NCBI RefSeq assembly: GCF_026151395.1 | Contig: NZ_JAMQPV010000001.1 | Coordinates: 2,420,501 to 2,484,500, forward strand | Origin: Leptospira limi | GTDB taxonomy: Bacteria > Spirochaetota > Leptospiria > Leptospirales > Leptospiraceae | Reading direction: 5' to 3' | Length of the DNA: 64,000 nucleotides | Shown: piece after piece, positions 38,219 to 48,465 of the stretch | Layout: each line of letters begins with the position of its first letter | Position numbering within the stretch: the first letter of the stretch is position 1 | The notes under the pieces: generated by a model | Told to the model about the DNA's origin: nothing | Database searches by the model: none | The model's input: the letters and a program-made list of their open reading frames with translations, nothing else | Made by a program: the position numbers and the translations under genes

Positions 38219-39376
38219 ATGTTACGTGAAACAAAAGATAAACAAACCATTCCAGCAAAAACACTTCTCATCATCGCGGGTGCCTTTTTTATTTTTGCCA
38301 TTTTGTTTTTAATTTTTAGGTCAAAAACTGGGTTTTCCTTAGACCAAAAATTTTCACAAAGCAAACGAATGCCGATTTTGTTTTCGGTTTTGGGTGAGAA
38401 AGACGAATACTTATTTTCTTTATATGCTGAATTTTATCCAAATGAAAGAAAGGCTGCTCTATTTTTTGTAAATCCTAAAACTAGTTTTGATGATGGTGAA
38501 AAGTCATTAAAAGAGAAAGGTAGTTCTGCACCTTCTTATGTTGAATCTGTTTTAGAGGATACTTTGGATTCCAACATTCCATACAAAATCGTATGGACCA
38601 AGGAACAATTTCAAAATTGGGTGAATTTACTTGGTGGATTACAATTATTTTTTGAACCAAAGTCTTTACATATCACTAAAAACTACAATCGAAACAAAGA
38701 ATCTTATGTTTTAGATGGAGAAGATTGTTTCGATTGGATGAGTTCACTTTCTGATGATTCGATGATTTCTTACTTTCGAAGATTGGAAATCCAAGAGACT
38801 GTGATGTTAACTCTTTTTGAAACTATCCATGAAAAACGAGATGCCTTGAGTAAACAAAAACTCACCTATTTACATGGTCAAATGACAACAAACCTATCTT
38901 CGAAAGAATGGGAAACTTTGATCGATTTTTTGAAAAAGGAAAAAATCCAATTTGGAGTATCTGAAGTTCCAGGTGAACCCGTGTTACGTCCCAAATACAA
39001 AGACCAAATCTTAAAGGCTAACGAGGAAACGATAAAGGTAGCATTTTATAAATTTTCTGGTGAACTTAGGTCTCCTAGTTTTGGCGAAGGGGAAAGGGCA
39101 AGGATTGAGGTTCTTAATGGAACTGCAAAAAATGGACTTGCCAGATATGGAAAAGTATTACTCAATGATAAAGGTCTGAAAGTTCTCACCGTTGACAATG
39201 CTTGGGATTCGAGTTTTAAATCCACAGTGATTTTAAATCGATCTGGAAACACACAATATACAGATTTAATTTCTGAAACATTTCAGGGCAGAAAGGTTTT
39301 CTTTTCCTTACGAAAAGACTTAGGCCTTGATGCCACTGTTATACTCGGAGAAGACTTTCAAAATTCCAAGGATTAA
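38219..39376 (+). CDS. LCP-like membrane protein with LytR C-terminal domain
   Basis: A 385-residue protein with one N-terminal membrane helix (TLLIIAGAFFIFAILFLIF, about 15-34). The middle, about 50-240, has the strand and helix order of LytR-CpsA-Psr proteins. However, the usual SIPRD-type segment is replaced by LFFVNPKTSFDDG, so the catalytic arginines and aspartate are not obvious. The last 110 residues match the LytR C-terminal domain (ARIEVLNGTAKNGLARYG). Active LCP enzymes attach glycopolymers to the wall; this one may have only a binding role. It lies between yqeK and rsfS, a common order in bacteria. Confidence 0.75.
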   Translation: MLRETKDKQTIPAKTLLIIAGAFFIFAILFLIFRSKTGFSLDQKFSQSKRMPILFSVLGEKDEYLFSLYAEFYPNERKAALFFVNPKTSFDDGEKSLKEKGSSAPSYVESVLEDTLDSNIPYKIVWTKEQFQNWVNLLGGLQLFFEPKSLHITKNYNRNKESYVLDGEDCFDWMSSLSDDSMISYFRRLEIQETVMLTLFETIHEKRDALSKQKLTYLHGQMTTNLSSKEWETLIDFLKKEKIQFGVSEVPGEPVLRPKYKDQILKANEETIKVAFYKFSGELRSPSFGEGERARIEVLNGTAKNGLARYGKVLLNDKGLKVLTVDNAWDSSFKSTVILNRSGNTQYTDLISETFQGRKVFFSLRKDLGLDATVILGEDFQNSKD

Positions 39377-39377
39377 A

Positions 39378-39743
39378 ATGCCAAATATCAGTTCAGAAAC
39401 TTTAGAACATCTTAAAAAAATCAAACAAACATTAGTTGATAAGAAATGTGAAAACATTCAATTTCTTGATCTTAAAGATGTTCATTCTTATTTATCGTTA
39501 TTTGTAATCGCTACAGTGAAAACAGAAACACAAGGAAGATCATGTGCGAAAGATATCGATAAGTATATGAAACCCTTAAAACTGGCAGTCAAACGTCAAA
39601 ATTTAGCTGATTTACCGAAGGATGCTACAGGCTGGATCCTTCTCGATTATGGTGAAATTTGTGTACACATCATGACGGATGAAATGAGAACTTATTATTC
39701 ATTAGATAGACTTTGGGGTGATGCTTCTCCTATTGCGATATAA
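39378..39743 (+). CDS. rsfS: Ribosome silencing factor
   Basis: A 121-residue RsfS/Iojap protein that binds L14 on the 50S subunit and blocks subunit joining when growth is limited. The segments [20 protein letters not shown] and [15 protein letters not shown] fit the family well. The ATG at 39378 follows the stop of the LCP-like gene directly. The gene's 3' end overlaps the end of the convergent DUF255 gene by 14 bp. Confidence 0.93.
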   Translation: MPNISSETLEHLKKIKQTLVDKKCENIQFLDLKDVHSYLSLFVIATVKTETQGRSCAKDIDKYMKPLKLAVKRQNLADLPKDATGWILLDYGEICVHIMTDEMRTYYSLDRLWGDASPIAI

Positions 39744-41802
39744 GTTGTAAGGTTTCTTCCCAATTGTCTTTTGGCAATTCACAATGGAAATTTTGACAAA
39801 CATAATAACGGATTCCATTCCCCGCATCTCGTCCTTGTAACAGACCCAACCTGTTTTCCAAAGAACGACATTCTTCCTCACTAAGGACACACCAAACAAG
39901 AGCTGGATCTTTGATTTGGCTTAATTTCATCCGAATGTTTTTTACAATGTCCTCTGATTGGTTTCGATAAACCACGAGAACTTCTTTTGATGGAGTTTGG
40001 AATTTTTGAAATGCGGATAACATTGAAGGATAACTGAGAGAGTTTTGTGTGAGTTCTGGTAAAAAATAAGAGAAGATAGAATTTGCTTTTGTTTCTAATT
40101 TTCCATTTAAAAAACCTAGTGAATTTAAAAAATAGAAACAATGTAAGATTGTAGAATTTCCGGAAGGTTCCACTCCATCATAACCTTCAATCGTGCGTAC
40201 GATTAAGTCCTCATTCCCCTCATAGGATTCATAATAAGGACCCACATCCGATAAAAAATGATTCTCTAAGTACTCCCAAATTTGAATACCTGCATCGAAA
40301 TAATGGATTCCACCATCTAACTGGAATAAACGAAGACAAACCCAAATCAACTCGGAATAATCAGACAATGTGCCAAAGTATTTGGTTTCTCCATCTCGAA
40401 ACCTTCGTAAAACGGATCCGTCTTCTTTGACTAAATGCGTATGAATGAATTGGTATATCTCTTTGGCTTGGTTTAGATACTCCGTTTCACCTGTCACTTC
40501 GTAACTAGCAAGTAATGCGCGGATCCACAAACAATTCCATGATGTTAAGATTTTATCATCGCGTAACGGACGAATTCTAGTGTCCCTTCTTTCCAACAAA
40601 ATGTTTTTTGTTTTTTGAATTCGTTCTTTAAAATCATTTTTGAATTGGATTCCATCAAGGAAGGGGTTTTTTCCTTTAAAATAAACATGGAGTATATTTT
40701 GATTGTGTTCAAAATTTCCTTCTTCCGTTACATTCCAGAAATTCAGGATCTCTTCATCGGAAACCAAAGATTTGATTTCACTTTCTGTCCAAACATAAAA
40801 TTTTCCTTCTTCCCCTTCTGAGTCTGCATCCTCGGCACTGGCAATTCCACCCACATTCAGGTGCATATCCCTTTCGATGTAAGAGATGATCTCCTGGATC
40901 GTTTCTAGAAAGAAAGTTTCGTTTGTGATTAGGTAAAGTTTTGCCAAAGTTTCGACAAACAATGAGTTGTCGTACAACATTTTTTCAAAATGTGGAACCA
41001 ACCATTCGTGATCTGTCGCATAACGACAAATTCCTCCGCCAACTTGATCGTAAATTCCACCCGATTTCATGGCATACGATGTATTAAATGCCATTTCCAA
41101 AGCACGATTGTCTTTTTCGATCATGTAATAATCGAGTAAAAAACTAAGTGCCATACTCGGCGGAAATTTATTAACAGAATTTGTTTTGAAACCAAAATAA
41201 TCCTTATCGTATACTTGGATGTATCGATTGAAATTTTGTGTGAGAATTTGTTTTTCAGGAACTTGTCCAGCATTGGTTCGTGTTTCATTCTCTTTTAAGT
41301 AAATCGTAAGGTCCTTCGCTGCTTGTAAAAGTTCCCCTTTCTGGTGGGTCCAAGCCTGGTTTATAAGTTTTAGGACTTCTTTAAAACTTCGTTTCCCATA
41401 CTTGTTTTCAGGTGGGAAGTAAGTTCCCCCAAGGATGGGTTCTTTTTCTGGAGTCAAAAACATATTGAGAGGCCATCCACCTTGAGTACCCATCGCATGT
41501 AATGCATCCATATAAATTTTGTCTATGTCGGGACGTTCTTCTCTGTCTAACTTAATGCATACAAAATCACGGTTTAAAACTTCTGCTGTGGATTCGTCTT
41601 CAAAGGATTCGCGTTCCATCACATGGCACCAGTGGCAAGTGGAATAACCAATGGATAAAAGGATGACTTTATCTTCCTTTTCTGCTTTTTCGAAGGCTTC
41701 CGGTCCCCATGGAAACCAATCTACTGGGTTGTGTGCATGTTGTAACAGATAAGGACTTTTTTCATGAACCAAACGATTCGGTTTTTTAGACAAATTTGCC
41801 AC
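39730..41802 (-). CDS. DUF255 thioredoxin-like / six-hairpin glycosidase-like protein
   Basis: A 690-residue protein of the YyaL/SPATA20 family. The N-terminal thioredoxin-fold domain (about 1-170) starts [21 protein letters not shown] and has the redox motif STCHWCHVM (CHWC near residue 57). The remaining 500 residues resemble an alpha/alpha-toroid glycosidase, with [16 protein letters not shown] and a [16 protein letters not shown] segment. The family is widespread, but its biochemical role is not established. No signal peptide is present. It ends convergently with rsfS, overlapping it by 14 bp. Confidence 0.88.
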   Translation of the reverse strand: MANLSKKPNRLVHEKSPYLLQHAHNPVDWFPWGPEAFEKAEKEDKVILLSIGYSTCHWCHVMERESFEDESTAEVLNRDFVCIKLDREERPDIDKIYMDALHAMGTQGGWPLNMFLTPEKEPILGGTYFPPENKYGKRSFKEVLKLINQAWTHQKGELLQAAKDLTIYLKENETRTNAGQVPEKQILTQNFNRYIQVYDKDYFGFKTNSVNKFPPSMALSFLLDYYMIEKDNRALEMAFNTSYAMKSGGIYDQVGGGICRYATDHEWLVPHFEKMLYDNSLFVETLAKLYLITNETFFLETIQEIISYIERDMHLNVGGIASAEDADSEGEEGKFYVWTESEIKSLVSDEEILNFWNVTEEGNFEHNQNILHVYFKGKNPFLDGIQFKNDFKERIQKTKNILLERRDTRIRPLRDDKILTSWNCLWIRALLASYEVTGETEYLNQAKEIYQFIHTHLVKEDGSVLRRFRDGETKYFGTLSDYSELIWVCLRLFQLDGGIHYFDAGIQIWEYLENHFLSDVGPYYESYEGNEDLIVRTIEGYDGVEPSGNSTILHCFYFLNSLGFLNGKLETKANSIFSYFLPELTQNSLSYPSMLSAFQKFQTPSKEVLVVYRNQSEDIVKNIRMKLSQIKDPALVWCVLSEEECRSLENRLGLLQGRDAGNGIRYYVCQNFHCELPKDNWEETLQLISQ

Positions 41803-41911
41803 AATGTTCTCCCAGAAAAGAAGCTTTCCAGGCCAAGCTTTTTACATTTTCGGTTGATTGACAACATTGATTTTTTCATCTTGTCTCTGTAAGGGGTTTA
41901 AAAAGTTTCCA

Positions 41912-43603
41912 TTGAAAAGACAAAATTTTATCCCCAAACATTTTCTCACAAAATCTCAAAAGTTGACCAGCTGGTTAATATCTTTGAGTCTTCTCACTTT
42001 CCCGATTTTGGCAAATTCCGACTTTGATGACGACATCAAACGCATGCAACTTGCCCAGTGGGAAAATGGTGATGTTGTTCCGGAACCTCTTCAAGGGCCA
42101 GGCCCGAAAAAACTGCGTTTGTCCATTGCCCAAGCAATCGAACAAGTCATTGAAAATAATACTATCGTACAAAATGCAAAATTGGAAATCGTCAAAGCAG
42201 ACAGCCCCGAATGGAAAAATGAATCCAAATATTCCTGGAGAGCACTAGCCAGTATCCAGTCTGCAAAACAATTATTCCCCACTAACAGAAATAACATCTT
42301 TGCGGGAACAATTCGTTCCCAAGATAAAATTTCTGCGGGTATTGAAAAACAATTCAAAACTGGAACTTATTTTAAAACGGAAATCAGCACCATTCGTTAT
42401 GACGTAAACGCATTTGAAAACCCAGATTCCTCTACATCTAGTTTTGCAAGTTTACTTGCTGCGCCTCCTATGTATACTGGTGCGATTTCTGCTACACTAT
42501 CACAAGAACTGCTAAAGTATAGTTTTGGTAAAAACGAAGAAGAAAAAGAGAAGTTATTAAAAAACCAAACCCTCCTTGTCAGGGAAAACTACATCAATAT
42601 CTTAACTCAACTTGTTGTCAAAATACTCGTTGATTATTGGTCATTGAGTATTGTTGATTCCCGCATTGCAACGTATGAGAAAGTTTCGAAAAATACAGAG
42701 GAAATCCGGAAATTAACACTACGAAAAACTGGACTTGGACTCTCCGAAGGATTCGAAGTAAACCAATGGAACCAAGCTTATCTCAAAACACAGTCCTTAC
42801 TTGAAAAGGCAAAAGTAGACCGGATAGAAGCAGAACGAAATTTGATCCGCATTCTGAATGTTGATACATCTTCTTCCATTGAAGGTGTTACCGATTTAAG
42901 TGAAACATTACCAACGAATATTAATATAAAAGCTGATATTGAATACGCATTAGCACATAGAACTGATTATTTAATCCTAAAAAGAGAACGAGAAATCGCA
43001 AAACTGGCATTAAATACAGCATTGGCAGAAGATGACCCTTCTCTATTAGCAACTGTATCCTATAGTTCGATTGGACAAAACTTTTTATCTCCACAAGAAA
43101 ACTTTATCGCAAGACAACGTGGCGTTTCATCCTTTATGTATCCACAAATAGCCGCAGAATTAAAAATGTCATATCCATTATGGGATTTGGGGATCAAAGC
43201 TGCCATCCGTGATGCCGAAACAAACTTGAAAGTGAATGAACTTAAAATTCAAAATTTAGAACAAGAAATTGAGCAGGAAATTGCGATTCGACATGAAGCT
43301 TTGATTGCAAGTCACGCTCTACTTAAAGACTTACAAAAAACAAAAAAGGAAACAGAAACATTTTATAACGGACTCATGGAACGTTTTAAACAAGGCCGTT
43401 ATACAGCAGTTAATGTCAAAAATGCACTTGATAGTTTGGCCAATACAGAACTTGCTGTTACCCAAGCTAAAATTAATTTTAATATCAATTTAGTTCGATA
43501 CGAATTAGCTAAAAACTCTCTATTTGAAAAGTATGGTTTAGATTTGTATTCCATATTGGAAGAAGTAGAAAAACGAGCTAAAATCGAAACGGATAAATTA
43601 TGA
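41912..43603 (+). CDS. TolC-family outer-membrane efflux protein
   Basis: A protein of about 563 residues. There is no ATG before the mature region; a TTG at 41912 with AAGGGG upstream gives a basic N-region and signal peptide ending near LTFPILANS, while a TTG at 41858 would add 18 residues. The TolC-type layout is visible: an N-terminal segment [20 protein letters not shown], long helical hairpins, and the repeat pattern again in the second half ([14 protein letters not shown], then [15 protein letters not shown]). Such proteins form the outer-membrane channel of tripartite efflux or type I secretion. No pump or adaptor gene is next to it. Its end overlaps the M20 gene start by ATGA. Confidence 0.85.
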   Translation: MKRQNFIPKHFLTKSQKLTSWLISLSLLTFPILANSDFDDDIKRMQLAQWENGDVVPEPLQGPGPKKLRLSIAQAIEQVIENNTIVQNAKLEIVKADSPEWKNESKYSWRALASIQSAKQLFPTNRNNIFAGTIRSQDKISAGIEKQFKTGTYFKTEISTIRYDVNAFENPDSSTSSFASLLAAPPMYTGAISATLSQELLKYSFGKNEEEKEKLLKNQTLLVRENYINILTQLVVKILVDYWSLSIVDSRIATYEKVSKNTEEIRKLTLRKTGLGLSEGFEVNQWNQAYLKTQSLLEKAKVDRIEAERNLIRILNVDTSSSIEGVTDLSETLPTNINIKADIEYALAHRTDYLILKREREIAKLALNTALAEDDPSLLATVSYSSIGQNFLSPQENFIARQRGVSSFMYPQIAAELKMSYPLWDLGIKAAIRDAETNLKVNELKIQNLEQEIEQEIAIRHEALIASHALLKDLQKTKKETETFYNGLMERFKQGRYTAVNVKNALDSLANTELAVTQAKINFNINLVRYELAKNSLFEKYGLDLYSILEEVEKRAKIETDKL

Positions 43604-44781
43604 AATCCTTTCCGACACATAGAAAAGATGAAATGGTATTATACCGCCGTACCTTCCATCAAAATCCAGAACTCAAATACGAAGAAAAAGAGACTGCCAG
43701 TTTTGCAAAAAAGCATTTAGAATCCTTAGGTTTTATTGTCGAAGAAGGAATTGCAGAAACGGGTCTAGTTGCCTTGTTTGATTCTGGAAAACCAGGAAAA
43801 ACCATATTGGTCCGTGCAGATATGGATGCCCTTCCCATCCATGAAGAAAATGTTCACCCATACAAAAGTAAAAATGAAGGAAAAATGCATGCCTGTGGGC
43901 ATGATGGGCATACGAGTATTTTACTTGCGTTAGCTTCTGATTTAAAAAAGGAATTTTCAAGTTTTGTACCGAAAGGTAGAGTTCTGCTCTGTTTCCAACC
44001 AGCTGAAGAAGGTGGATCAGGTGCCGATAGGATGATTGAATCTGGCATTTTAGAACGATACAGTGTTGATTCTGTTTTTGCCCTACATGTTTGGAACCAT
44101 ATTGATTTAGGAAAGGTAGGTGTCGTCAATGGAACCATGATGGCTTCCGTTGATGAATTCAAAATCACAGTTGAAGGTACCTCTGGACACGGAGCGATGC
44201 CACAACACACTGTAGATCCAATTCTTGTTGGTAGTCATTTAGTTACCGCCTTACAAACTTTAGTTTCTAGGAATGTAGATCCCTTAGAACCTTGTGTTGT
44301 AACCGTTGGATCCTTCCATTCGGGGAATGCATTTAATGTAATTCCAGAAAATGCAGTTTTACATGGAACGGTTCGTACCTATTCAAAATCTGTTTACGAC
44401 ATGATCCCGGAACGAATGAAACAATTGGTAGAACAAGTAGGTTCTGGTTTTGGAGCCAAAATTCGTTTGGATTACAAACGAATTGATAAACCAACGATCA
44501 ATGACCCAGTAATGGCTGATGTCGTCCGAAAGGCTGCCAAGTCAGTTCTGGGTGAGAATTGTCTAACGGAAGAAAATACTCGTACTATGGGTGGAGAGGA
44601 TTTTTCTGCTTTTTTGATGCAAAAACCAGGCTGTTATTTTTTCATCGGGTCTAGAAATGAGAAAAAAGGATTTGTCCACCCTCATCATAGTTCCTTTTTC
44701 GATTTTGACGAAGATGCACTTCCCATTGGCCTTGCCGTTATGAAGGAAGTCATTCACACTTACCTCCAAGATTTTTCATAA
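43600..44781 (+). CDS. M20-family amidohydrolase
   Basis: A 393-residue zinc hydrolase of the M20D group (hippurate or N-acyl-amino-acid amidohydrolase, or IAA-conjugate hydrolase type). The metal-site motifs are [37 protein letters not shown] and, near the C-terminus, [11 protein letters not shown]. The dimerisation domain spans about 185-295. The substrate is probably an N-acylated amino acid, but the exact one cannot be read. Its start overlaps the end of the TolC-like gene by 4 bp, an odd functional pairing. Confidence 0.9.
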   Translation: MKSFPTHRKDEMVLYRRTFHQNPELKYEEKETASFAKKHLESLGFIVEEGIAETGLVALFDSGKPGKTILVRADMDALPIHEENVHPYKSKNEGKMHACGHDGHTSILLALASDLKKEFSSFVPKGRVLLCFQPAEEGGSGADRMIESGILERYSVDSVFALHVWNHIDLGKVGVVNGTMMASVDEFKITVEGTSGHGAMPQHTVDPILVGSHLVTALQTLVSRNVDPLEPCVVTVGSFHSGNAFNVIPENAVLHGTVRTYSKSVYDMIPERMKQLVEQVGSGFGAKIRLDYKRIDKPTINDPVMADVVRKAAKSVLGENCLTEENTRTMGGEDFSAFLMQKPGCYFFIGSRNEKKGFVHPHHSSFFDFDEDALPIGLAVMKEVIHTYLQDFS

Positions 44782-44816
44782 ATTTATCCTTGCTTTTATA
44801 TCCCATTTCGTTATTA

Positions 44817-44830
44817 GTTAGATATCTAAC
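44817..44830. promoter_or_regulatory. MarR-type palindromic operator candidate
   Basis: GTTAGATATCTAAC is a perfect 14-bp palindrome, 15 bases before the ATG at 44846. Its core TTAG-N4-CTAA fits the binding pattern known for SlyA/MarR proteins. A MarR-family gene lies directly beyond the downstream gene, on the opposite strand. A weak promoter (TTGCTT at 44790 and TATTAG at 44812) would overlap the palindrome. Direct regulation by that MarR is inference. Confidence 0.55.
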
Positions 44831-44845
44831 CAATTCGAGGGAAAT

Positions 44846-45604
44846 ATGATAAGTTTTGAACTGAATGATGGAATCGGAATCATTCAACTTGGGATTAATG
44901 ACAAGAACAGTTTTTCCAATGAGTCTTTTTTGGCATTAAAACAATCAATCCAACAAGCAAAAGATTCAAAAGCAAAGGTTGTGGTTTTAAGAAGTAGTTC
45001 TGCAGGATCTTTTTCATTAGGTCTAGATTTGACAACTGTTAGTTCAATGGATATGTCAAAAGATCTTGCTTCATTTTTAGAACTATTTTATCACAACCTA
45101 ACTGAAATTTACCAATTACCGATGCCTACCATAGCGGAAGTTTCAGGGCATGCGTTAGGATATGGTGCGATGCTTGCTCTCGTTTGTGATTATCGATTTG
45201 CCACTTCTGACATTCGTTTTGGATTACCTGAAGTGAAAATTGGAATCCAAGTACCTTCTTTTGTTTATGCACTGATGGGGGAAGCCGTTGGTTATGACTT
45301 AGCTAAACGTCATGTGTTACTCGGTGATGCTTTTAAAGCAAAGGAGTATCCTACTTTATTTGAAGAAATTTCAGAAACAGAAGATGACTTGAAAAAGAAG
45401 TCGAAGTCTTTACAAACCAAACTGAAAAAAAATTCCTTCTCAGCAATGAGAGATACAAAAAAAGGAATTTTAAGTGTTCACAAACCTTTACTAGATCTGG
45501 TAAAAGAAGATGTAAAAAATACGATTGCAAGTATCCAATCACCTGACGCAAAAGAAGGCATCTCAGCCTCTGTTGAAGTCAGAAGGCCTGTGTTTACATC
45601 CTAA
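44846..45604 (+). CDS. Enoyl-CoA hydratase/isomerase-family protein
   Basis: A 252-residue crotonase-fold protein. The oxyanion-hole segments are AGSFSLGLDLTTV and VSGHALGYGAMLALVCDYRFA, followed by FGLPEVKIGIQVP. The position of the first catalytic glutamate of true hydratases (GGxCE) is methionine (GYGAM), while the glutamate in LPE is kept. This favours an isomerase or another crotonase-type reaction over plain hydration. GAGGG lies upstream of the start. A MarR-type palindrome lies just before it, and the MarR gene converges on it with a 4-bp gap. Confidence 0.85.
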   Translation: MISFELNDGIGIIQLGINDKNSFSNESFLALKQSIQQAKDSKAKVVVLRSSSAGSFSLGLDLTTVSSMDMSKDLASFLELFYHNLTEIYQLPMPTIAEVSGHALGYGAMLALVCDYRFATSDIRFGLPEVKIGIQVPSFVYALMGEAVGYDLAKRHVLLGDAFKAKEYPTLFEEISETEDDLKKKSKSLQTKLKKNSFSAMRDTKKGILSVHKPLLDLVKEDVKNTIASIQSPDAKEGISASVEVRRPVFTS

Positions 45605-45608
45605 ACAT

Positions 45609-46070
45609 TCAAACGATTCCCTTTCGGTCTCGGATGTGTTTATAAATTTCATCGAGGATAGGGTATAAAATATCCTCGTTTTCTTTTGAAATCCCCCAAG
45701 TTTGAAGGGATAATAATTTTGCGGAAATGGTTACGATTTTTTTCCGAATTTTTTTTCCATCCCTTGAAAGTAAAATAGCCCATTCCCTTCCATCACTAGG
45801 AGACGGATTACGATCCACAAGGCCTTCTTTCACCAATCGATTCACTAGCACGGTACAAGTTGGTTTTGTTTTTTCAATTGTTTTTGCAATTTGGGTCATG
45901 TTGATAGGTTTCGATGTTCGAATCAAAAACGTTAATATTTCAAAATGTGAGGTAGTGAGACCTGGATAACCTAACTTCTCCATTTCGATGCGAACAATAT
46001 CAGCAATTTCTGAACTGATACGATCAAAATAACGTACGGAGCGAAACCGTTTAGGAAGTTCTCTTGGCAT
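45609..46070 (-). CDS. MarR-family transcriptional regulator
   Basis: A 153-residue winged-helix regulator. Residues 35-110 carry the MarR fold: LTTSHFEILTFLIRTSKPINMTQIAKTI, the recognition-helix region KPTCTVLVNRLVKEGLV, and the wing DRNPSPSDGREWAILLS, whose D-x-R pattern is a family mark. It is the last gene of the thiolase-GT9-pepP-marR unit. Its likely operator is the palindrome at 44817-44830 in front of the convergent crotonase gene. The ligand is unknown; an acyl or aromatic compound would fit the neighbours. Confidence 0.9.
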   Translation of the reverse strand: MPRELPKRFRSVRYFDRISSEIADIVRIEMEKLGYPGLTTSHFEILTFLIRTSKPINMTQIAKTIEKTKPTCTVLVNRLVKEGLVDRNPSPSDGREWAILLSRDGKKIRKKIVTISAKLLSLQTWGISKENEDILYPILDEIYKHIRDRKGIV

Positions 46071-46087
46071 GATTCGAACTAAAATCG

Positions 46088-47407
46088 TTACACTTTCAGA
46101 GCTTCGATTTCTGAAATTTCCTTCGGAATGGATTCCGTTAAGTTGATTGGTGTTTTGCCATTGATGAGAATGTCATCTTCGATACGGATCCCGATCCCTC
46201 GAAACTCTTTTGGAATTGATTCATCATTTGGATCAAAATACAAACCTGGTTCGACAGTGACAACTTGACCGTCTTTTAATGGCCTTGATTTTCCCTCTAA
46301 AAAATACCTTCCCACATCATGAACATCCATACCCAAATAATGTCCCGTGCGATGCATATAAAACTTCTTGTAGGTTTCTTTTTCTAAGATTTCATCAAGA
46401 TTGCCTTTTAAAAAACCCATTTCCCGAAGGCAGTCTGATAAAAATCGAACTGTTTTTTCATGGACTTCATTGAATGGAATACCTGCAACTGAATGTTGGA
46501 TTGCATTTTTTTGCGCATACAAAACTACTTCATAAACCATCTTTTGTGATTCGGAAAATTTTTTACCGACAGGGAAAACGCGCGTTACATCAGCCGTATA
46601 ATAATTCCATTCAGCACCAGAATCAACGAGAACTAAATCTCCATCCAAAAGTTTGTCATCATTGTTTACATAATGTAAAATACATGCATTTTTACCCGAT
46701 GCTACAATATGTCCATACCCTCCACCTATGGAGCCAAACTTTAAATATTCTTGTTCGAGTAAGGCTTCCAGTTCATATTCGTACATACCAGGTTTACTTT
46801 CTCGCATGATTCGCATATGCCCAAGTTTGGTGATTTCAGCTGCATTTTTTAAAATTTGAATTTCTTCTTTTGATTTGGTGAGACGTTCTTCATGTAAAAA
46901 ATTGGGATGTTCAATTCGATGTGGTCCAAATTTTCCTTCCCTTGCCCTTTCCGATAAATTTTTACATTCTAATAATAGTTCGCGGTCTCTCTCAGGGTTT
47001 TCACCAAAAAAATAATATAAAGTATGATTTCCTAATAAAATTGCAGATTTTTGATTGTCCCAATCAGTTAAATCATAAGCAAAATCCAAACCTAACATTG
47101 ATTTGATTTTGTCTTTACCCAATCGAATCCCTGTCCAAATTTCTCTCTCATTGTCCTTGGGTAAACAAAACATTCCAACAACTTCGGATGTTATGATCAA
47201 AATTGAATCTTCTTCTTTAATCCCTGTTAGATAATAAAAATCAGAGTTTTGTCTAAACTTATATTCCACATCGCGGTTACGAATTTTATGATTCGCCGCA
47301 AAAAGAATCAGGATTTCTCCGTTTTTTAATTTTTTTTGAACTTTAGAGATTCTTTTTTGATACGTTTCAGCATCATATTCTTTCGATTTTAATTGCGGTT
47401 GTTTCAT
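46088..47407 (-). CDS. pepP: Xaa-Pro aminopeptidase
   Basis: A 439-residue M24B metallopeptidase that removes an N-terminal residue preceding proline. The N-terminal domain (about 1-170) is of creatinase type. The dinuclear metal ligands are seen in VLVDSGAEWNYYTADVTR (two aspartates), HRTGHYLGMDVHDVG (histidine), TVEPGLYF and GIGIRIEDDILI (two glutamates). The length matches PepP. Its start overlaps the GT9 gene stop by ATGA, and marR follows after 17 bp. Confidence 0.92.
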   Translation of the reverse strand: MKQPQLKSKEYDAETYQKRISKVQKKLKNGEILILFAANHKIRNRDVEYKFRQNSDFYYLTGIKEEDSILIITSEVVGMFCLPKDNEREIWTGIRLGKDKIKSMLGLDFAYDLTDWDNQKSAILLGNHTLYYFFGENPERDRELLLECKNLSERAREGKFGPHRIEHPNFLHEERLTKSKEEIQILKNAAEITKLGHMRIMRESKPGMYEYELEALLEQEYLKFGSIGGGYGHIVASGKNACILHYVNNDDKLLDGDLVLVDSGAEWNYYTADVTRVFPVGKKFSESQKMVYEVVLYAQKNAIQHSVAGIPFNEVHEKTVRFLSDCLREMGFLKGNLDEILEKETYKKFYMHRTGHYLGMDVHDVGRYFLEGKSRPLKDGQVVTVEPGLYFDPNDESIPKEFRGIGIRIEDDILINGKTPINLTESIPKEISEIEALKV

Positions 47408-48465
47408 GTTTTAATCACTTCCTCAAGTGCTTCAAAAATGCGAACGGGATTTTGGTCTAACATACAACGGAAATGACCTTCAGGACAAATCCTTCCACCG
47501 TGAATTCCACAAGGTCTACAATTTAGACCATTCACTTGCATAATTCGATGATTGTCTGACAAACTTCCATAACCAAATTCTGGAATTGTTGCACCGTAGA
47601 TCATAACCGTTGGTGTATTAAATGCAGAAGCAAAATGAATGGGACTTGAATCATTGGAAATGATGGCTGTTGCATTTTGGATCCAAACCATAAGTTCTTT
47701 TAAACTCGTTTGGCCTACTAAAGAAAGTAACCTCTCTCTTTCTTTGATTTCCAAAGGTTCTGTTTTCATCATACGAAAAATATGATCCTGGATCTCTAAA
47801 TCTGCCTTACTTCCTATGAGAATGACTGATTCATTTCTTTTTCTTAAAATTTGTGTGATGACACTCACAAATTTTTCTTCAGGCATTCGTTTGGTTTCCC
47901 ATAAAGAAGAGGGAGCAATTAAAATGTAACCGGTTTCGTTTTTGAGAATTTTTGTCCGTTTGGAAAGATAGGAAGATTCGTCTTCTTCGCTAGGGTATAA
48001 ATAAGGCCTTCTTTCTCTTCCAGTTGGGAAATCATAAGGTTCAAATAAAAGTGAAAATAATTTTTCCACTTCATGAGGGCCTTGTTTTGGCCTTTGAACC
48101 AACTTAGTATGCAAAAAGGAAAATCCAGATTCTTTGTAACCAATTCGAATGGGTGCCTTTGTGAAAAAAGAAATCAAACTAGAACGATAAGAAAAATGGG
48201 GAGAATACACTTTATCGAATTTTTCTTTTCTTAATTTTTGGATGAACTTTAAGAAAAAAAATGGATTCTTTTTGATTTTCTTTTTATCAAGACACCAAAC
48301 TTGCGTTATATCAGGATTATGTTCTAATACCGATTCCGTACCTAAATTCACTAACACGTGGATTTCACTTTCCTTGTGTTCCATTTTCACAGCGTGGAAA
48401 AAGGAGGTAGAGAGGATTAAATCGCCAAGGAAAGCGGTTTGGATGATGAGGATTTTTTCAGGCAT
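47404..48465 (-). CDS. Glycosyltransferase family 9 (heptosyltransferase-like)
   Basis: A 353-residue GT-B glycosyltransferase resembling ADP-heptose:LPS heptosyltransferases. It begins KILIIQTAFLGDLILSTSF, the GT9 N-terminal motif with the catalytic-loop aspartate. The C-terminal half contains APSSLWETKRMP, ISNDSSPIHFASAFNTPTVMIYG and a cysteine-rich end (GLNCRPCGIHGGRICPEGHFRC) typical of this group. It probably extends the lipopolysaccharide core at the inner membrane. It overlaps the thiolase-like gene by 1 bp (TGATG) and pepP by 4 bp. Confidence 0.9.
   Translation of the reverse strand: MPEKILIIQTAFLGDLILSTSFFHAVKMEHKESEIHVLVNLGTESVLEHNPDITQVWCLDKKKIKKNPFFFLKFIQKLRKEKFDKVYSPHFSYRSSLISFFTKAPIRIGYKESGFSFLHTKLVQRPKQGPHEVEKLFSLLFEPYDFPTGRERRPYLYPSEEDESSYLSKRTKILKNETGYILIAPSSLWETKRMPEEKFVSVITQILRKRNESVILIGSKADLEIQDHIFRMMKTEPLEIKERERLLSLVGQTSLKELMVWIQNATAIISNDSSPIHFASAFNTPTVMIYGATIPEFGYGSLSDNHRIMQVNGLNCRPCGIHGGRICPEGHFRCMLDQNPVRIFEALEEVIKT

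Noticed and set aside
41858..41886. TTGACA at 41858 as promoter of the TolC-like gene
   Set aside because: The -10 candidate TTGTCT is poor, and the sequence may be coding.
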